From assembly GCF_004125265.1 (NCBI RefSeq), contig NZ_RDTE01000003.1, positions 4,340,001-4,404,000 on the forward strand: a stretch of DNA of 64,000 nt. The letters run 5' to 3'. Made by a program: the position numbers and the translations under genes. The notes beneath the pieces were generated by a model. The model worked only from the letters and a program-made list of their open reading frames with translations, had not been told where the DNA came from and searched no databases. Below, piece after piece: positions 19,887 to 27,827 of the stretch; within the stretch, counting starts at the first letter, position 1, and each line of letters opens with the position of its first letter. Source of the stretch: Streptomyces lydicus (GTDB lineage: Bacteria > Actinomycetota > Actinomycetes > Streptomycetales > Streptomycetaceae).

Positions 19887-20152
19887 CCCTCAAGCCCTCT
19901 GCCGGAAACCTTGCCGAGCTGGAGTGGATCAAGAGCAGCTACAGCGGCCAGGGCAACGGCAACGAGTGCGTCGAAGTCGCCTGGCAGAAGAGCAGCTACA
20001 GCGACAGCAGCAACGGCCACGACTGCGTCGAAGTCGCCACCACCCCCGGCACCATCCACATCCGCGACTCCAAGAACCCCCACGGCCCACAGCTCCGCCT
20101 CCGGCCGACCGCATGGGCCGACTTCGTCGCGTTTGCCGTCGAAGGGAGTTGA
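19883..20152 (+). CDS. DUF397 protein with duplicated DUF397 motif
   Basis: 89 residues. The DUF397 signature (W-x-KSSYS ... CVEVA) occurs twice: WIKSSYSGQGNGNECVEVA and WQKSSYSDSSNGHDCVEVA, followed by one ending IHIRDSKNPHGPQL ... FVAFAV. Standard DUF397 proteins have one copy, so the first half was duplicated. Coupled to the upstream DUF5753 regulator by a 4-bp overlap; DUF397 proteins are thought to act as antagonists of that partner. Confidence 0.93.
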   Translation: MTLKPSAGNLAELEWIKSSYSGQGNGNECVEVAWQKSSYSDSSNGHDCVEVATTPGTIHIRDSKNPHGPQLRLRPTAWADFVAFAVEGS

Positions 20153-20176
20153 GCGCACGGCTACTGCCGGGGTGGG

Positions 20177-20437
20177 ATGGAGCAGGCGGTTATCGAATCC
20201 GTCAGGTACTTCGCTGAGTGCCAGGACTGCGGTGCGGAACTGGAGTGCTGGGGAGCCCAGGCCCTGCTGGACAGCCGGTTCCGATGGGACGTCGAGTCAG
20301 CCTGTGCCGCCTGTGGATTTGCGGTAGCCGCGTGCGGTGGCGACGTGCCGCCCGCACGGCGGGATCAGATGCTCTCCGAGCACGGACCCGCTCGCGGGTT
20401 GCCGCCTGAGCCTGTCTCGTGGGCGGTGTCCTCGTAA
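20177..20437 (+). CDS. Small putative zinc-ribbon protein
   Basis: 86 residues with CQDCGAELEC near the N-terminus and CAACGF in the middle, a plausible four-cysteine zinc site. GGGG lies 5 nt before the ATG. It follows the DUF397 gene by 24 nt and may be part of that operon. No named family recognised. Confidence 0.6.
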   Translation: MEQAVIESVRYFAECQDCGAELECWGAQALLDSRFRWDVESACAACGFAVAACGGDVPPARRDQMLSEHGPARGLPPEPVSWAVSS

Positions 20438-20613
20438 CGGCTGCTGCTTGGGGGCGGTTCCTCAGCAGTGCTGTTTGTGATCTTTCACGACTGCCCTTCA
20501 GGATCTGCACCCCGGCAAAACAGATGCCGCGGACTGCACCGCGGCGTAACGTGTGATCCCGGCTGCTGCCTATTACCTGGCCGTTGATGCGGCCACAGCT
20601 TCGGGAGGGCTTG

Positions 20614-21243
20614 ATGGTTGCGGACATAGTCATGACCTGGGTGGCGGGCTGGGCCGTGTCCCGGCGGACGCCTCCGCCTGTCAAGAAGCCCTGGGGGTTC
20701 TATATCGAGGTGGCCGGCAACCCCGACGAAGTGGGACGCCATGTCCTGCCCGAGGCCGAGGAGACGTTGGCCCGCAGTGCTGCGGCCTCGGTGTCAGTAC
20801 CGCGGACTTGGATGAAGATGCCCGCGGAGCCGGAGGAGATCGAGCCCTGGCTGCCTCAGGGGTGGGTGATGGAGGAGGCCGGCCATCTCATGGCCGTTGA
20901 CCTGATGGCCACGGACCCCGTCACGCCTGCGGGGTACACCGTGAACGTGGAGACCATTGGGGCCGTCACCTACGCTCGGGTGCTGGATGCGGCGGGCGAG
21001 CAGGCGTCTCAAGGGCAGATGGCATCCCTCGGGGAAGCCGTGGTCGTGGACCGGATGGTGACCGAGGTGGCCCATCAGCGGCGCGGGCTGGGCAACTTCG
21101 TGATGCGTACGCTTGCCGACCGCGCCCTGGAGAAGGGCGCGGTCCTGGGTGTTCTGGGCGCGACCGACGCCGGGCGCGCGCTGTACGAGACGCTGGGCTG
21201 GAAAAAGCACGCGACGCTGGCGGAGTGCAGCTACCGGGCCTGA
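20614..21243 (+). CDS. GNAT-family N-acetyltransferase
   Basis: 209 residues. The C-terminal half carries the acetyl-CoA binding pattern VVDRMVTEVAHQRRGLGNFV and the ALYETLGWKKHATL end typical of GNAT enzymes; the N-terminal half has a less conserved substrate domain. Start at ATG 20614 with GGGAGG 5 nt upstream. Substrate unknown. Confidence 0.88.
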   Translation: MVADIVMTWVAGWAVSRRTPPPVKKPWGFYIEVAGNPDEVGRHVLPEAEETLARSAAASVSVPRTWMKMPAEPEEIEPWLPQGWVMEEAGHLMAVDLMATDPVTPAGYTVNVETIGAVTYARVLDAAGEQASQGQMASLGEAVVVDRMVTEVAHQRRGLGNFVMRTLADRALEKGAVLGVLGATDAGRALYETLGWKKHATLAECSYRA

Positions 21244-21396
21244 AGCAGGAGCTTGGCCGTACGCGGGGGTGGCCGAATCCACAGACGCCAACAGCCCCCG
21301 GACAGTCGCCGCTCTGGCCTTCACCCCACTGCGGTCAGATCGTCGTCAATGGCTCCTCCCGCCGCGGGAAGAAGGCCGCGGCGGGGCGCTGACGCG

Positions 21397-21765
21397 TCAA
21401 AGGGCCTCGGGGGCTTTGCTCCTGGGCCCGCCCGCGTCACCCGTGTTGAGCGTTCCGGCCGGTTCGAGGAGGAGGATGGCGGTCTCTTCCTCCGCCACCG
21501 GGCAGTGTTCGACGCCCCGGGGAACCACGAACAGCTCGCCGGGGCCGAGCACCACATCGCCGTCCCTGAGCTGGAGGGTGAGCCGGCCGCTGAGGACCAG
21601 GAACAGTTCGTCGGTGTCCTCGTGGGTGTGCCAGACGAACTCCCCCTTCAGCTTGGCGAGTTTGACCTCGTAGTCGTTGATGTCAGCGATCTTCTTCTGC
21701 GACCAGAGGTCGCTGAACTGCGAGAGCTTGCCGGCGAGATGGACGGGAGCGGGAGAGTTGGTCAT
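21397..21765 (-). CDS. Cupin-domain protein
   Basis: 122 residues forming one cupin barrel: HTHEDTDELFLVLSGRLTLQ gives the His-x-His-...-Glu metal site of motif 1, and VPRGVEHCP the His of motif 2. Role unknown; small cupins of this type are often isomerases or sensors. Divergent from an AraC regulator, 49 bp apart, so possibly its target. Only a weak ribosome site is seen. Confidence 0.85.
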   Translation of the reverse strand: MTNSPAPVHLAGKLSQFSDLWSQKKIADINDYEVKLAKLKGEFVWHTHEDTDELFLVLSGRLTLQLRDGDVVLGPGELFVVPRGVEHCPVAEEETAILLLEPAGTLNTGDAGGPRSKAPEAL

Positions 21766-21814
21766 GCCTTGAGACTGCCGTGCCCGTGCTCCGGCGGTCT
21801 TGTACGTTCCTGGC

Positions 21815-22693
21815 ATGACGGATGGTCCGCCCCGTACGACGATCAGCGCCTGGCGGCCGCCCGTCCCCGGCATCGCCGAGGTCTTCCACGCGCACTTCAC
21901 CGAGCACGCGTATCCGTCCCACACCCATGACACCTGGGCCCTGATGATCCTCAATGACGGGGCGGTCGACTTCGCCTGTGACCGCCACCGTCATGGCGTG
22001 ACCGGGACCGGGACGGTCGTCCTGCTGCCTCCCGGGGTCGCCCATGACGGCAGGACGGTCACCGCGGCGGGCTTCCGCAAGCGCGTGCTCTACCTCGATA
22101 CGACCGTGCTCCCCGAGGGCCTGACCGGCCGCGCGGTGGACGGCCCGGTCTTCGGCGATGCGCTGCTGCGCCATCGCATCCACCAGCTGCATACGTCCCT
22201 GGGCCACGCGGACCACGTGCATCCGGGCGACGTGCACGCGGACGCCCTGCACGCGGACGACCTGCACGCGGGCGACACGTTCGAAGCCGAATCCCGGCTG
22301 GCCTTCATCCGGGAGCGGCTGCACTTCCACCTGGACGCGCTCCAGCCGCCGCGTACGCCCGGCCGCGAGGCGAACCGCCTGGCTGCCGCCCTGCGGGAGC
22401 TGCTGGATGCCCGTCTGCCGACCGGCCTGTCCCTGCGGGAGGCCGCCGCCGTCCTGCACGCGCACCCCACCCATTTGATCCGCTGCTTCAAGCAGACCTA
22501 CGGGCTGCCACCGCACACCTACCTGACCGGCAAGCGCATCGAGCGGGCCCGCGGGCTGCTGCTCGACGGCAGGCGTCCGGCGGAGGTCGCGACCGCCCTG
22601 GGATTCCACGACCAATCCCATCTGAACCGGCACTTCACCCGCCATGTGGGCACGACACCGGCGCGCTACGCGGGCACCACACCGACCCGCTAA
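21815..22693 (+). CDS. AraC-family regulator with a His-rich tandem-repeat insert
   Basis: 292 residues: N-terminal AraC-binding cupin (HAHFTEHAYPSHTHDTWALM) and C-terminal AraC DNA-binding domain (SLREAAAVLHAHPTHLIRCF ... EVATALGFHDQSHLNRHFTR). Between them an unusual insert of four pentapeptides (DHVHP, GDVHA, DALHA, DDLHA) stems from 15-bp repeats at 22211-22270. No clear ribosome site before ATG 21815, so the mRNA may be leaderless. Probably regulates the divergent cupin gene (inference). Confidence 0.9.
   Translation: MTDGPPRTTISAWRPPVPGIAEVFHAHFTEHAYPSHTHDTWALMILNDGAVDFACDRHRHGVTGTGTVVLLPPGVAHDGRTVTAAGFRKRVLYLDTTVLPEGLTGRAVDGPVFGDALLRHRIHQLHTSLGHADHVHPGDVHADALHADDLHAGDTFEAESRLAFIRERLHFHLDALQPPRTPGREANRLAAALRELLDARLPTGLSLREAAAVLHAHPTHLIRCFKQTYGLPPHTYLTGKRIERARGLLLDGRRPAEVATALGFHDQSHLNRHFTRHVGTTPARYAGTTPTR
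22211..22270 (+). repeat. Four 15-bp tandem repeats in the AraC gene
   Basis: Consensus GACGACCTGCACGCG; each unit gives one His-containing pentapeptide in the hinge between the two domains. Confidence 0.9.
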
Positions 22694-22731
22694 TACGGCC
22701 GTGCGCGGCGCAGCCTTCGGTCTGACGGCCG

Positions 22732-23880
22732 TCAGACCGGACTCATCTCAAGGCGGGTCCTCCGGCCGTCAGGACAGATGCGCAGCCGGTGCCGTGCGAT
22801 TCCGGGCCGGCCGGCGGACACGTACTCCTCATACGACCGGGCGACTTCGTCCCACAGCCGCCTCGGGCCGTACTGCGCCACCGCGAATGTCGACGTCTGC
22901 CGTCCGTCGTAATCCACGCCGGCCCAGCTCGTCGCCTGGTCGTCGGCCAGCCACAGCCGGGTGTGCCCTTCGCGTACGCCGCTGTCCCACGCGTGCCACA
23001 CTCCCGGCACATGGAGGCCGATGTGCATCTGGGCATCGAGGTCGTTCCCGGCGACGGACCAAGGGGACAGTTCCGTCACGGACCGGTCGGGGTTCTGGTC
23101 GTCCCGCAGGATGTCGCGGTGCAGTTCGACATCGACCTGCTGGGCCCGCATGAGCATGAACGAGCCGTACGGAACGAGCGAACCCTCGGCCGTGCCGTCT
23201 GCTTGCCGGGTCGCGATGAGCGTTCCGAAGTTGCACCACGCGGTGTCCCACGGTGTCACGATGCGACCGCCGGGTGAGATCTGCTCCAGCCAGGCGAGCG
23301 GCACGGTCCTCACGGAGCAGGTGGAGATGATCCGGTCGTAGGGCGCGTTCGGCCGCCAGCCGGCCGCGCCGTCCGCACAGACCACCTCCGGCTGCTGTCC
23401 GCTCGCCTTCAGTGCTCGCCGAGCCCGGCAGATCAGGTCGGGGTCAATATCGAGTGATGTCACGTTCCCGGCGCCGAGGAGGAACGCGAGCAGGGCAGCG
23501 TGGAATCCGGTTCCGGTGCCGATCTCCAGCACGCGGTGGCCCGGTTGCACATCGAGGTCCCTCAGCATCCGGACAACCATGCTGGGCATCGAGGCGGAGG
23601 AGGACGGCACCGTGTCACCGTCGGAAAGCTCGGTGAACTGGGTGACCAGCGGGGCGTCGCGGTAAGCCGCACTCCACCAACGATCGGGGTCCTGATCCCG
23701 GTCGTACCGCTCGTAACTGCCCTTCCCGTCGCGCACCCACACCGTGGGCGGCAGAAAGAGATGGCGGGGCACGGCCTGCAGAGCCGCGCGCAGAGGGGCG
23801 GAAACGGGGAAACCGAGCACTTCGGCGATCTGCTCCAGCAGATCGCCGATGGCTTCCTCGGGCATCGGCTGAGAGGTCAA
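22732..23880 (-). CDS. PCMT-type (isoaspartate) O-methyltransferase
   Basis: 382 residues. The N-terminal ~240 residues match protein-L-isoaspartate O-methyltransferases: VPRHLFLPP, SSSASMPSMVVRML, HRVLEIGTGTGFHAALLA (SAM motif I), VTSLDIDPDL, DRIISTCSV. The C-terminal ~140 residues (GVWHAWDSG ... YEEYVSAGRP) are as in methyltransferases found with modified-peptide clusters in actinobacteria. The likely start is TTG 23880, which overlaps the stop codon of a 33-codon gene (TTGA); ATG 23865 is the alternative but has no ribosome site. The overlap implies coupled translation and perhaps that the small peptide is the substrate. It converges with the AraC gene. Confidence 0.88.
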   Translation of the reverse strand: MTSQPMPEEAIGDLLEQIAEVLGFPVSAPLRAALQAVPRHLFLPPTVWVRDGKGSYERYDRDQDPDRWWSAAYRDAPLVTQFTELSDGDTVPSSSASMPSMVVRMLRDLDVQPGHRVLEIGTGTGFHAALLAFLLGAGNVTSLDIDPDLICRARRALKASGQQPEVVCADGAAGWRPNAPYDRIISTCSVRTVPLAWLEQISPGGRIVTPWDTAWCNFGTLIATRQADGTAEGSLVPYGSFMLMRAQQVDVELHRDILRDDQNPDRSVTELSPWSVAGNDLDAQMHIGLHVPGVWHAWDSGVREGHTRLWLADDQATSWAGVDYDGRQTSTFAVAQYGPRRLWDEVARSYEEYVSAGRPGIARHRLRICPDGRRTRLEMSPV

Positions 23881-23978
23881 CGAGCCTGCTTCGGCTGCGG
23901 TGGTGGGGTCGGCTCCGGTGGAATCGGGCGGCCCGGCTGCTGTCCGTCGTCTCCGATCGGGCTGCGATGCTTACCCAC
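23877..23978 (-). CDS. Unannotated 33-residue peptide coupled to the methyltransferase
   Basis: GTG start 5 nt after a near-perfect ribosome site AAGGAGG (in-frame ATG at 23993 would give 38 residues but places that site inside the gene). The product starts MGKHRSPIGDDGQQPGRPIP and ends in a Pro-rich segment PPQPKQAR. An Asp-Asp-Gly (residues 10-12) is a favourable site for isoaspartate chemistry. Its stop overlaps the methyltransferase start by 4 bp. Either a tiny modified peptide or a leader that sets translation of the enzyme. Confidence 0.6.
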   Translation of the reverse strand: MGKHRSPIGDDGQQPGRPIPPEPTPPPQPKQAR

Positions 23979-24079
23979 TCCCGCCTCCTTCATCAGGCAA
24001 CAAAGTTACGAGGAGCGTAGAGACAGTCACAGGTGTGCGGGAGGGCGCATAAGTGGATGCGCTCCCCCGAGGCGAAGCT

Positions 24080-24616
24080 TCAGGCCGAGATCATCGCCAG
24101 ATCCGGGTCTTCCCGGAGTTTGGCCAGGGCGCGGGAGACGGCGCTCTTGACCGTGCCGACCGAGACCTCCATGACCTCGGCGGTCTGGGCCTCGCTCAGG
24201 TCCTCGTAGTACCTGAGGACGACCATGGCCCGCTGGCGGGCGGGCAGTCGCATCACCGCGCGCCACATCGCGTCGCGCAGGCCCTGGAGCTCGGCCGGGT
24301 CGGGGGCGGGCAGCGGGTCCGGCTCCGGCATCTCGTCGACGGCGAATTCCTCGACCTTGCGCTTTCGCCACTGGGAGGTGCGGGTGTTGATCAGCGCGCG
24401 GCGGACGTAGCCGTCCAGGGCGCGGTGGTCCTCTATCCGGTCCCAGGCCACGAAGGTCTTGGTCAGGGCGGTCTGGAGGAGGTCTTCGGCGTCGTTCGGG
24501 TTGGTGGACAGCGACCGCGCGGTGCGCAGCAGGACCGGCCCCCGGGCCCGTACATAGGACGAGAACGTCGGGAACACAGCGGCGGTCGAAGCGCTGGTGC
24601 ACACTGGCGTGGTCAT
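24080..24616 (-). CDS. ECF sigma factor, SigE-family type
   Basis: 178 residues from ATG 24616. Region 2 (FSSYVRARGPVLLRTARSLS ... DAEDLLQTALTKTFVAWDRI) and region 4 (LPARQRAMVVLRYYEDLSEA ... EVSVGTVKSAVSRALAKLRE) are complete. This is the SigE-family group with many paralogues in Streptomyces; no anti-sigma gene is adjacent. The two genes upstream (right) are unrelated, separated by a 34-bp repeat array. Confidence 0.92.
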   Translation of the reverse strand: MTTPVCTSASTAAVFPTFSSYVRARGPVLLRTARSLSTNPNDAEDLLQTALTKTFVAWDRIEDHRALDGYVRRALINTRTSQWRKRKVEEFAVDEMPEPDPLPAPDPAELQGLRDAMWRAVMRLPARQRAMVVLRYYEDLSEAQTAEVMEVSVGTVKSAVSRALAKLREDPDLAMISA

Positions 24617-24846
24617 GTGCACCACGCTAGAAGCGAGGGCGCTCGGGCGGATCGCCCCAAGGTGCCGAAGCGGCATCCCTCTCAAGTTGTAGGGGTGGGG
24701 CTGGCTCTACCTACTCTGGGGGGACGGGGGCCGGCGGTCCCCTAGGGTCCGGGGTCGTGGCGCGCGCCGGTCCCGGAGGATTCGGTGAGCGGGCCCGCTC
24801 CGGGCAGGGCCCTGTTGGGGGCGCACCACGGCCCCACCGGTGACGG

Positions 24847-25016
24847 CTCTCCACCCCTGACACGGCCCTACGGGAGCGGCCCTCCGACCCTGACACGTCC
24901 CCACCAGGGACGCACCTCCGGCCCTGGCACCGCCCTACGGGGGGCGGCCCTCCGCCCCTGACACGTCCCCACCGGGAACGGCCCTCCGACCCTGACACCA
25001 CCCCACCGCCGAGGGG
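24847..25016. repeat. 34-bp tandem repeat, five units
   Basis: Five head-to-tail 34-bp units (starts 24847, 24881, 24915, 24949, 24983), each beginning CTCCRMCCCTGRCAC-like and degenerate at ~15-30% of positions. The array ends 4 bp before the stop codon of the lipid-transfer protein gene and fills most of the gene-free stretch 24617-25020. Not palindromic units; function unknown. Confidence 0.9.
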
Positions 25017-25020
25017 CCGT

Positions 25021-26187
25021 TCAGCCGTCCGCGCCCAGGATCAGCCCCGAGGTCGGGACCCCGGTTCCGGCCGTGACCAGGACATGGGCGGGGCTGCCGG
25101 CCTGGTTGACGGAGGTGCCGCGGAGCTGGCGGACAGCCTCGGCGATGCCGTTCATACCGTGCAGATAGGCCTCGCCGAGCTGGCCGCCGTGGGTGTTCAG
25201 GGGGAGGGTGTCCGCGGCGACGAAGTCCGGGGCCTCGCCCGGCGCGCAGAAGCCGAACTCCTCCAGCTGCATCAGCACGAAGGGGGTGAAGTGGTCGTAG
25301 AGGATCGCGACGTCGATGTCCGCGGGGGTCAGGGCGGCGGTGCGCCAGAGCTGGCGGGCGACCACGTTCATCTCGGGGAGGCCGGTCAGGTCGTCGCGGT
25401 AGAAGCTGGTCATCTGCTCCTGGGCGCGGCCCGCGCCCTGTGCCGCGGCCGTGATCAGCGCCGGCGGGTGGGGCAGCGCGCGGGCCCGCTCGGGCGAGGT
25501 CACCACGATCGCCTGGGCACCGTCCGTCTCCTGGCAGCAGTCCAGCAGCCGCAGCGGCTCCACGATCCAGCGGGAGGCGGCGTGGTCGGCGAGGGTGATG
25601 GGCTTGCGGTAGAAGTACGCGGCCGGGTTGCGGGCGGCGTGGCGGCGGTCGGTGACCGCGACCGGGCCGAAGGCGTCCGGGGTCAGCCCGTAGGTGTGGA
25701 GGTAGCGCTGGGCGGCCATGGCGACCCAGGAGGCGGGGGTGAGCAGGCCGAAGGGGAGGTTCCAGCCGAGCGCCGCGCCCTCCGCGGTGGGCTCGCGCTG
25801 CTGTACGCCGGAGCCGAAGCGGCGGCCCGAGCGCTCGTTGAACGCGCGGTAGCAGACGACGACTCCGGCGAGCCCGGTGGCGACTGCCAGGGCCGCCTGC
25901 TGGACGGTGGCGCAGGCCGCGCCGCCCCCGTAGTGGACCCGGGAGAAGAAGGACAGCTCACCGATGCCGGCCGCCTGCGCGACGGTGATCTCGGGGTTGG
26001 TGTCCATGGTGAAGGTGACCAGGCCGTCGACGTCCGCGGGGGTCAGCCCGGCGTCGTCGAGGGCCGCGCGTACGGCTTCGACGGCGAGCTTCAGTTCGCT
26101 GCGGCCGGAGTCCTTGGAGAACTCGGTCGCGCCGATTCCGGCGATGGCGGCCCGGCCGCCGAGGGAGTCGGGGCGGTGGACGCTCAT
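25021..26187 (-). CDS. Ltp2-like lipid-transfer protein / thiolase-fold aldolase
   Basis: 388 residues of the SCP-x/thiolase-like family: AIAGIGATEFSKDSG start, VHYGGGAACATVQQAALAVA, and the C-terminal LNTHGGQLGEAYLHGMNGIA. In Mycobacterium tuberculosis Ltp2 is the retro-aldolase that, with the DUF35 domain of ChsH2, removes the last side-chain carbons of sterols. It is the last gene of a five-gene operon whose other members are all igr-type (two acyl-CoA dehydrogenases, MaoC, MaoC-DUF35). ATGA overlap with the MaoC gene. True substrate in this organism is unknown. Confidence 0.88.
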   Translation of the reverse strand: MSVHRPDSLGGRAAIAGIGATEFSKDSGRSELKLAVEAVRAALDDAGLTPADVDGLVTFTMDTNPEITVAQAAGIGELSFFSRVHYGGGAACATVQQAALAVATGLAGVVVCYRAFNERSGRRFGSGVQQREPTAEGAALGWNLPFGLLTPASWVAMAAQRYLHTYGLTPDAFGPVAVTDRRHAARNPAAYFYRKPITLADHAASRWIVEPLRLLDCCQETDGAQAIVVTSPERARALPHPPALITAAAQGAGRAQEQMTSFYRDDLTGLPEMNVVARQLWRTAALTPADIDVAILYDHFTPFVLMQLEEFGFCAPGEAPDFVAADTLPLNTHGGQLGEAYLHGMNGIAEAVRQLRGTSVNQAGSPAHVLVTAGTGVPTSGLILGADG

Positions 26188-26576
26188 GCCGTGCCCTCCG
26201 GGAGGCTGACGGTCACCGTGCCGGTGACGTGGTGGCCGATGCCGTTCGCGCCGACGACCCGCACCACCGCCGTACCGTCCGTCACCTCGGTGACGGTGCC
26301 GCTCAACACCATGGTGTCTCCGGGGTAGTTGGGGGCTCCGAGGCGGATGGCGACCTTGCGCAGGGTGCAGCGCGGCCCGAAGTGGTCGGTGATGTAGCGG
26401 CCGACGAGTCCGTTGGTGGTCAGGATGTTCATGAAGATCTCCGGGGAGCCCTTCGCCCGGGCCGCCTCGGGGTCGTGATGCACGTCCTGGTAGTCGCGGG
26501 AGGCGATCGCCCCGGCGACGATCAGGGTGCGGGTGAGGGGGATGGTGAGCTTCGGCAGTTCGTCACCGGGCTTCAT
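26184..26576 (-). CDS. MaoC-like hydratase (ChsH1-type)
   Basis: 130 residues, hot-dog fold MaoC domain: IASRDYQDVHHDPEAARAKG holds the D-x4-H hydratase motif, followed by FMNILTTNGLVGRYITDHFG. In the igr pathway ChsH1 pairs with ChsH2 to form an enoyl-CoA hydratase; the catalytic Asp/His motif seems to be in this subunit. Overlaps both neighbours by 4 bp (ATGA on each side). Confidence 0.88.
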   Translation of the reverse strand: MKPGDELPKLTIPLTRTLIVAGAIASRDYQDVHHDPEAARAKGSPEIFMNILTTNGLVGRYITDHFGPRCTLRKVAIRLGAPNYPGDTMVLSGTVTEVTDGTAVVRVVGANGIGHHVTGTVTVSLPEGTA

Positions 26577-27826
26577 CGGGTCTCCTTCCGGGGTCCTTCG
26601 CCCCTTCCGGGGTCCTTCGCCTTCGCCTTCTCCTTCGCCTTCTTCTCCTTTGGGTCTTCGTCGCCCCTGGGTGATGACGTCAGCGACTCCCCCAATTCGT
26701 CCAGGATTTCTGCCCCGGCTCCCAGATAACCGGCCAGCTGTCTGCCCCACAGGAAGTGCCGGTGGACGGGGTGGTCGACGGCGGCGCCGATGCCGCCGTG
26801 CAGATGCTGGCCGGTGTGCACCACGCGGGTGCCCGCCTCGGATGCCCACCAGGCGGCGGTCAGCGCATGCGTCCCGGTGTCCAGGCCCGCGTCCCGGCGC
26901 CAGGCCGCCTCGTAGGCAGTGACGCGGATGGCCTCGGTGTCCATGCAGGCGTCGGCGGCGCGGAGCTGCACCCCCTGGTTCGTGGCGAGCGGACGGCCGA
27001 ACTGCTCGCGGGTGGTGGTGTGGGCCACCGCCCGGGCCAGGGAGCCGGCGCAGACCCCGGCCTGGAGGCCGGCGAAGGCGGTGCGGGCCAGGGCGAGGAC
27101 GTCGGCGTAGGGGGTGGGGTGGGGGTGGTCGGCGTAAGGGTCGGCATCGGGGGCGGCGGGGGTGTCGGCGTGCGTGGCCTCCGGCAGGTGACAGGCGGCT
27201 CGCCGTTGGGAGATGGCTCGCCCGTTCAGGCTTTCGGCGGGTGCGTCGTCCAGGGTGAGCCGGCCCGCCGACCACGGGGCGGTGGTGTCGACCGGGTCCC
27301 GCCGCACCCCGGCGGCGTCGGTGCGTACGAGCCACAGCGTGCGCGCCGTCCCGTCCGGCACCAGCACATGGGTGGCCTCGCGCAGCCACGGCACCACGGG
27401 GACCGTGCCGGTCAGCCGCCCCGTCTGCCCCGTACCGTCCGCCGTGCGCTGCTCGGCCCGTACACCGCCGCGCCGCGCCGGAAACGCCCCGGTGGCTATC
27501 GCGTCGCCGTCCCGCAGCGCAGGCAGCAGCCGTGCCCGCTGTTCCGGGCCGCCGTGCGCACCGATCGCCAGCAGTCCGTACACACAGGTCGCCGCGAACG
27601 GCACCTGCGCCGTCGTACGCCCCTGCTCCTCCAGCATCAGCACGAGCCCGAGCAGGCCGGTCTCCTCCACCGCGCCCGGCAGACCGGCCGCGCACAGGGC
27701 CTTCCACAGCGCGGCGTCCGTGCCACCGCCGCAGACGGCAAGGCGCTCGGGCGTGGACAGGTCGCCGAATATCCGCGCCGCCAGCTCGCGGGCCGCCGCC
27801 TGCTCCGGCGTGGGAGTGAAGTCCAT
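26573..27826 (-). CDS. Acyl-CoA dehydrogenase (ChsE-type subunit)
   Basis: 417 residues: N-terminal helical part (DFTPTPEQAAARELAARIFG), middle domain, and C-terminal flavin domain (YADVLALARTAFAGLQAGVC ... GLDTGTHALTAAWWASEAGT ... HLHGGIGAAVDHPVHRHFLW). Heterotetrameric ChsE1-ChsE2 type enzymes use one subunit with a catalytic Glu and one without; this protein lacks an obvious Glu at the usual place (inference). A ~35-residue Lys/Glu-rich C-terminal tail is extra. Start ATG 27826, one nt after the stop of the upstream gene. Confidence 0.85.
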   Translation of the reverse strand: MDFTPTPEQAAARELAARIFGDLSTPERLAVCGGGTDAALWKALCAAGLPGAVEETGLLGLVLMLEEQGRTTAQVPFAATCVYGLLAIGAHGGPEQRARLLPALRDGDAIATGAFPARRGGVRAEQRTADGTGQTGRLTGTVPVVPWLREATHVLVPDGTARTLWLVRTDAAGVRRDPVDTTAPWSAGRLTLDDAPAESLNGRAISQRRAACHLPEATHADTPAAPDADPYADHPHPTPYADVLALARTAFAGLQAGVCAGSLARAVAHTTTREQFGRPLATNQGVQLRAADACMDTEAIRVTAYEAAWRRDAGLDTGTHALTAAWWASEAGTRVVHTGQHLHGGIGAAVDHPVHRHFLWGRQLAGYLGAGAEILDELGESLTSSPRGDEDPKEKKAKEKAKAKDPGRGEGPRKETR

Positions 27827-27827
27827 G

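Noticed and set aside
24847-25016. 34-bp repeats considered as CRISPR
   Set aside because: Units are directly adjacent with no unique spacers, and no cas genes are nearby.
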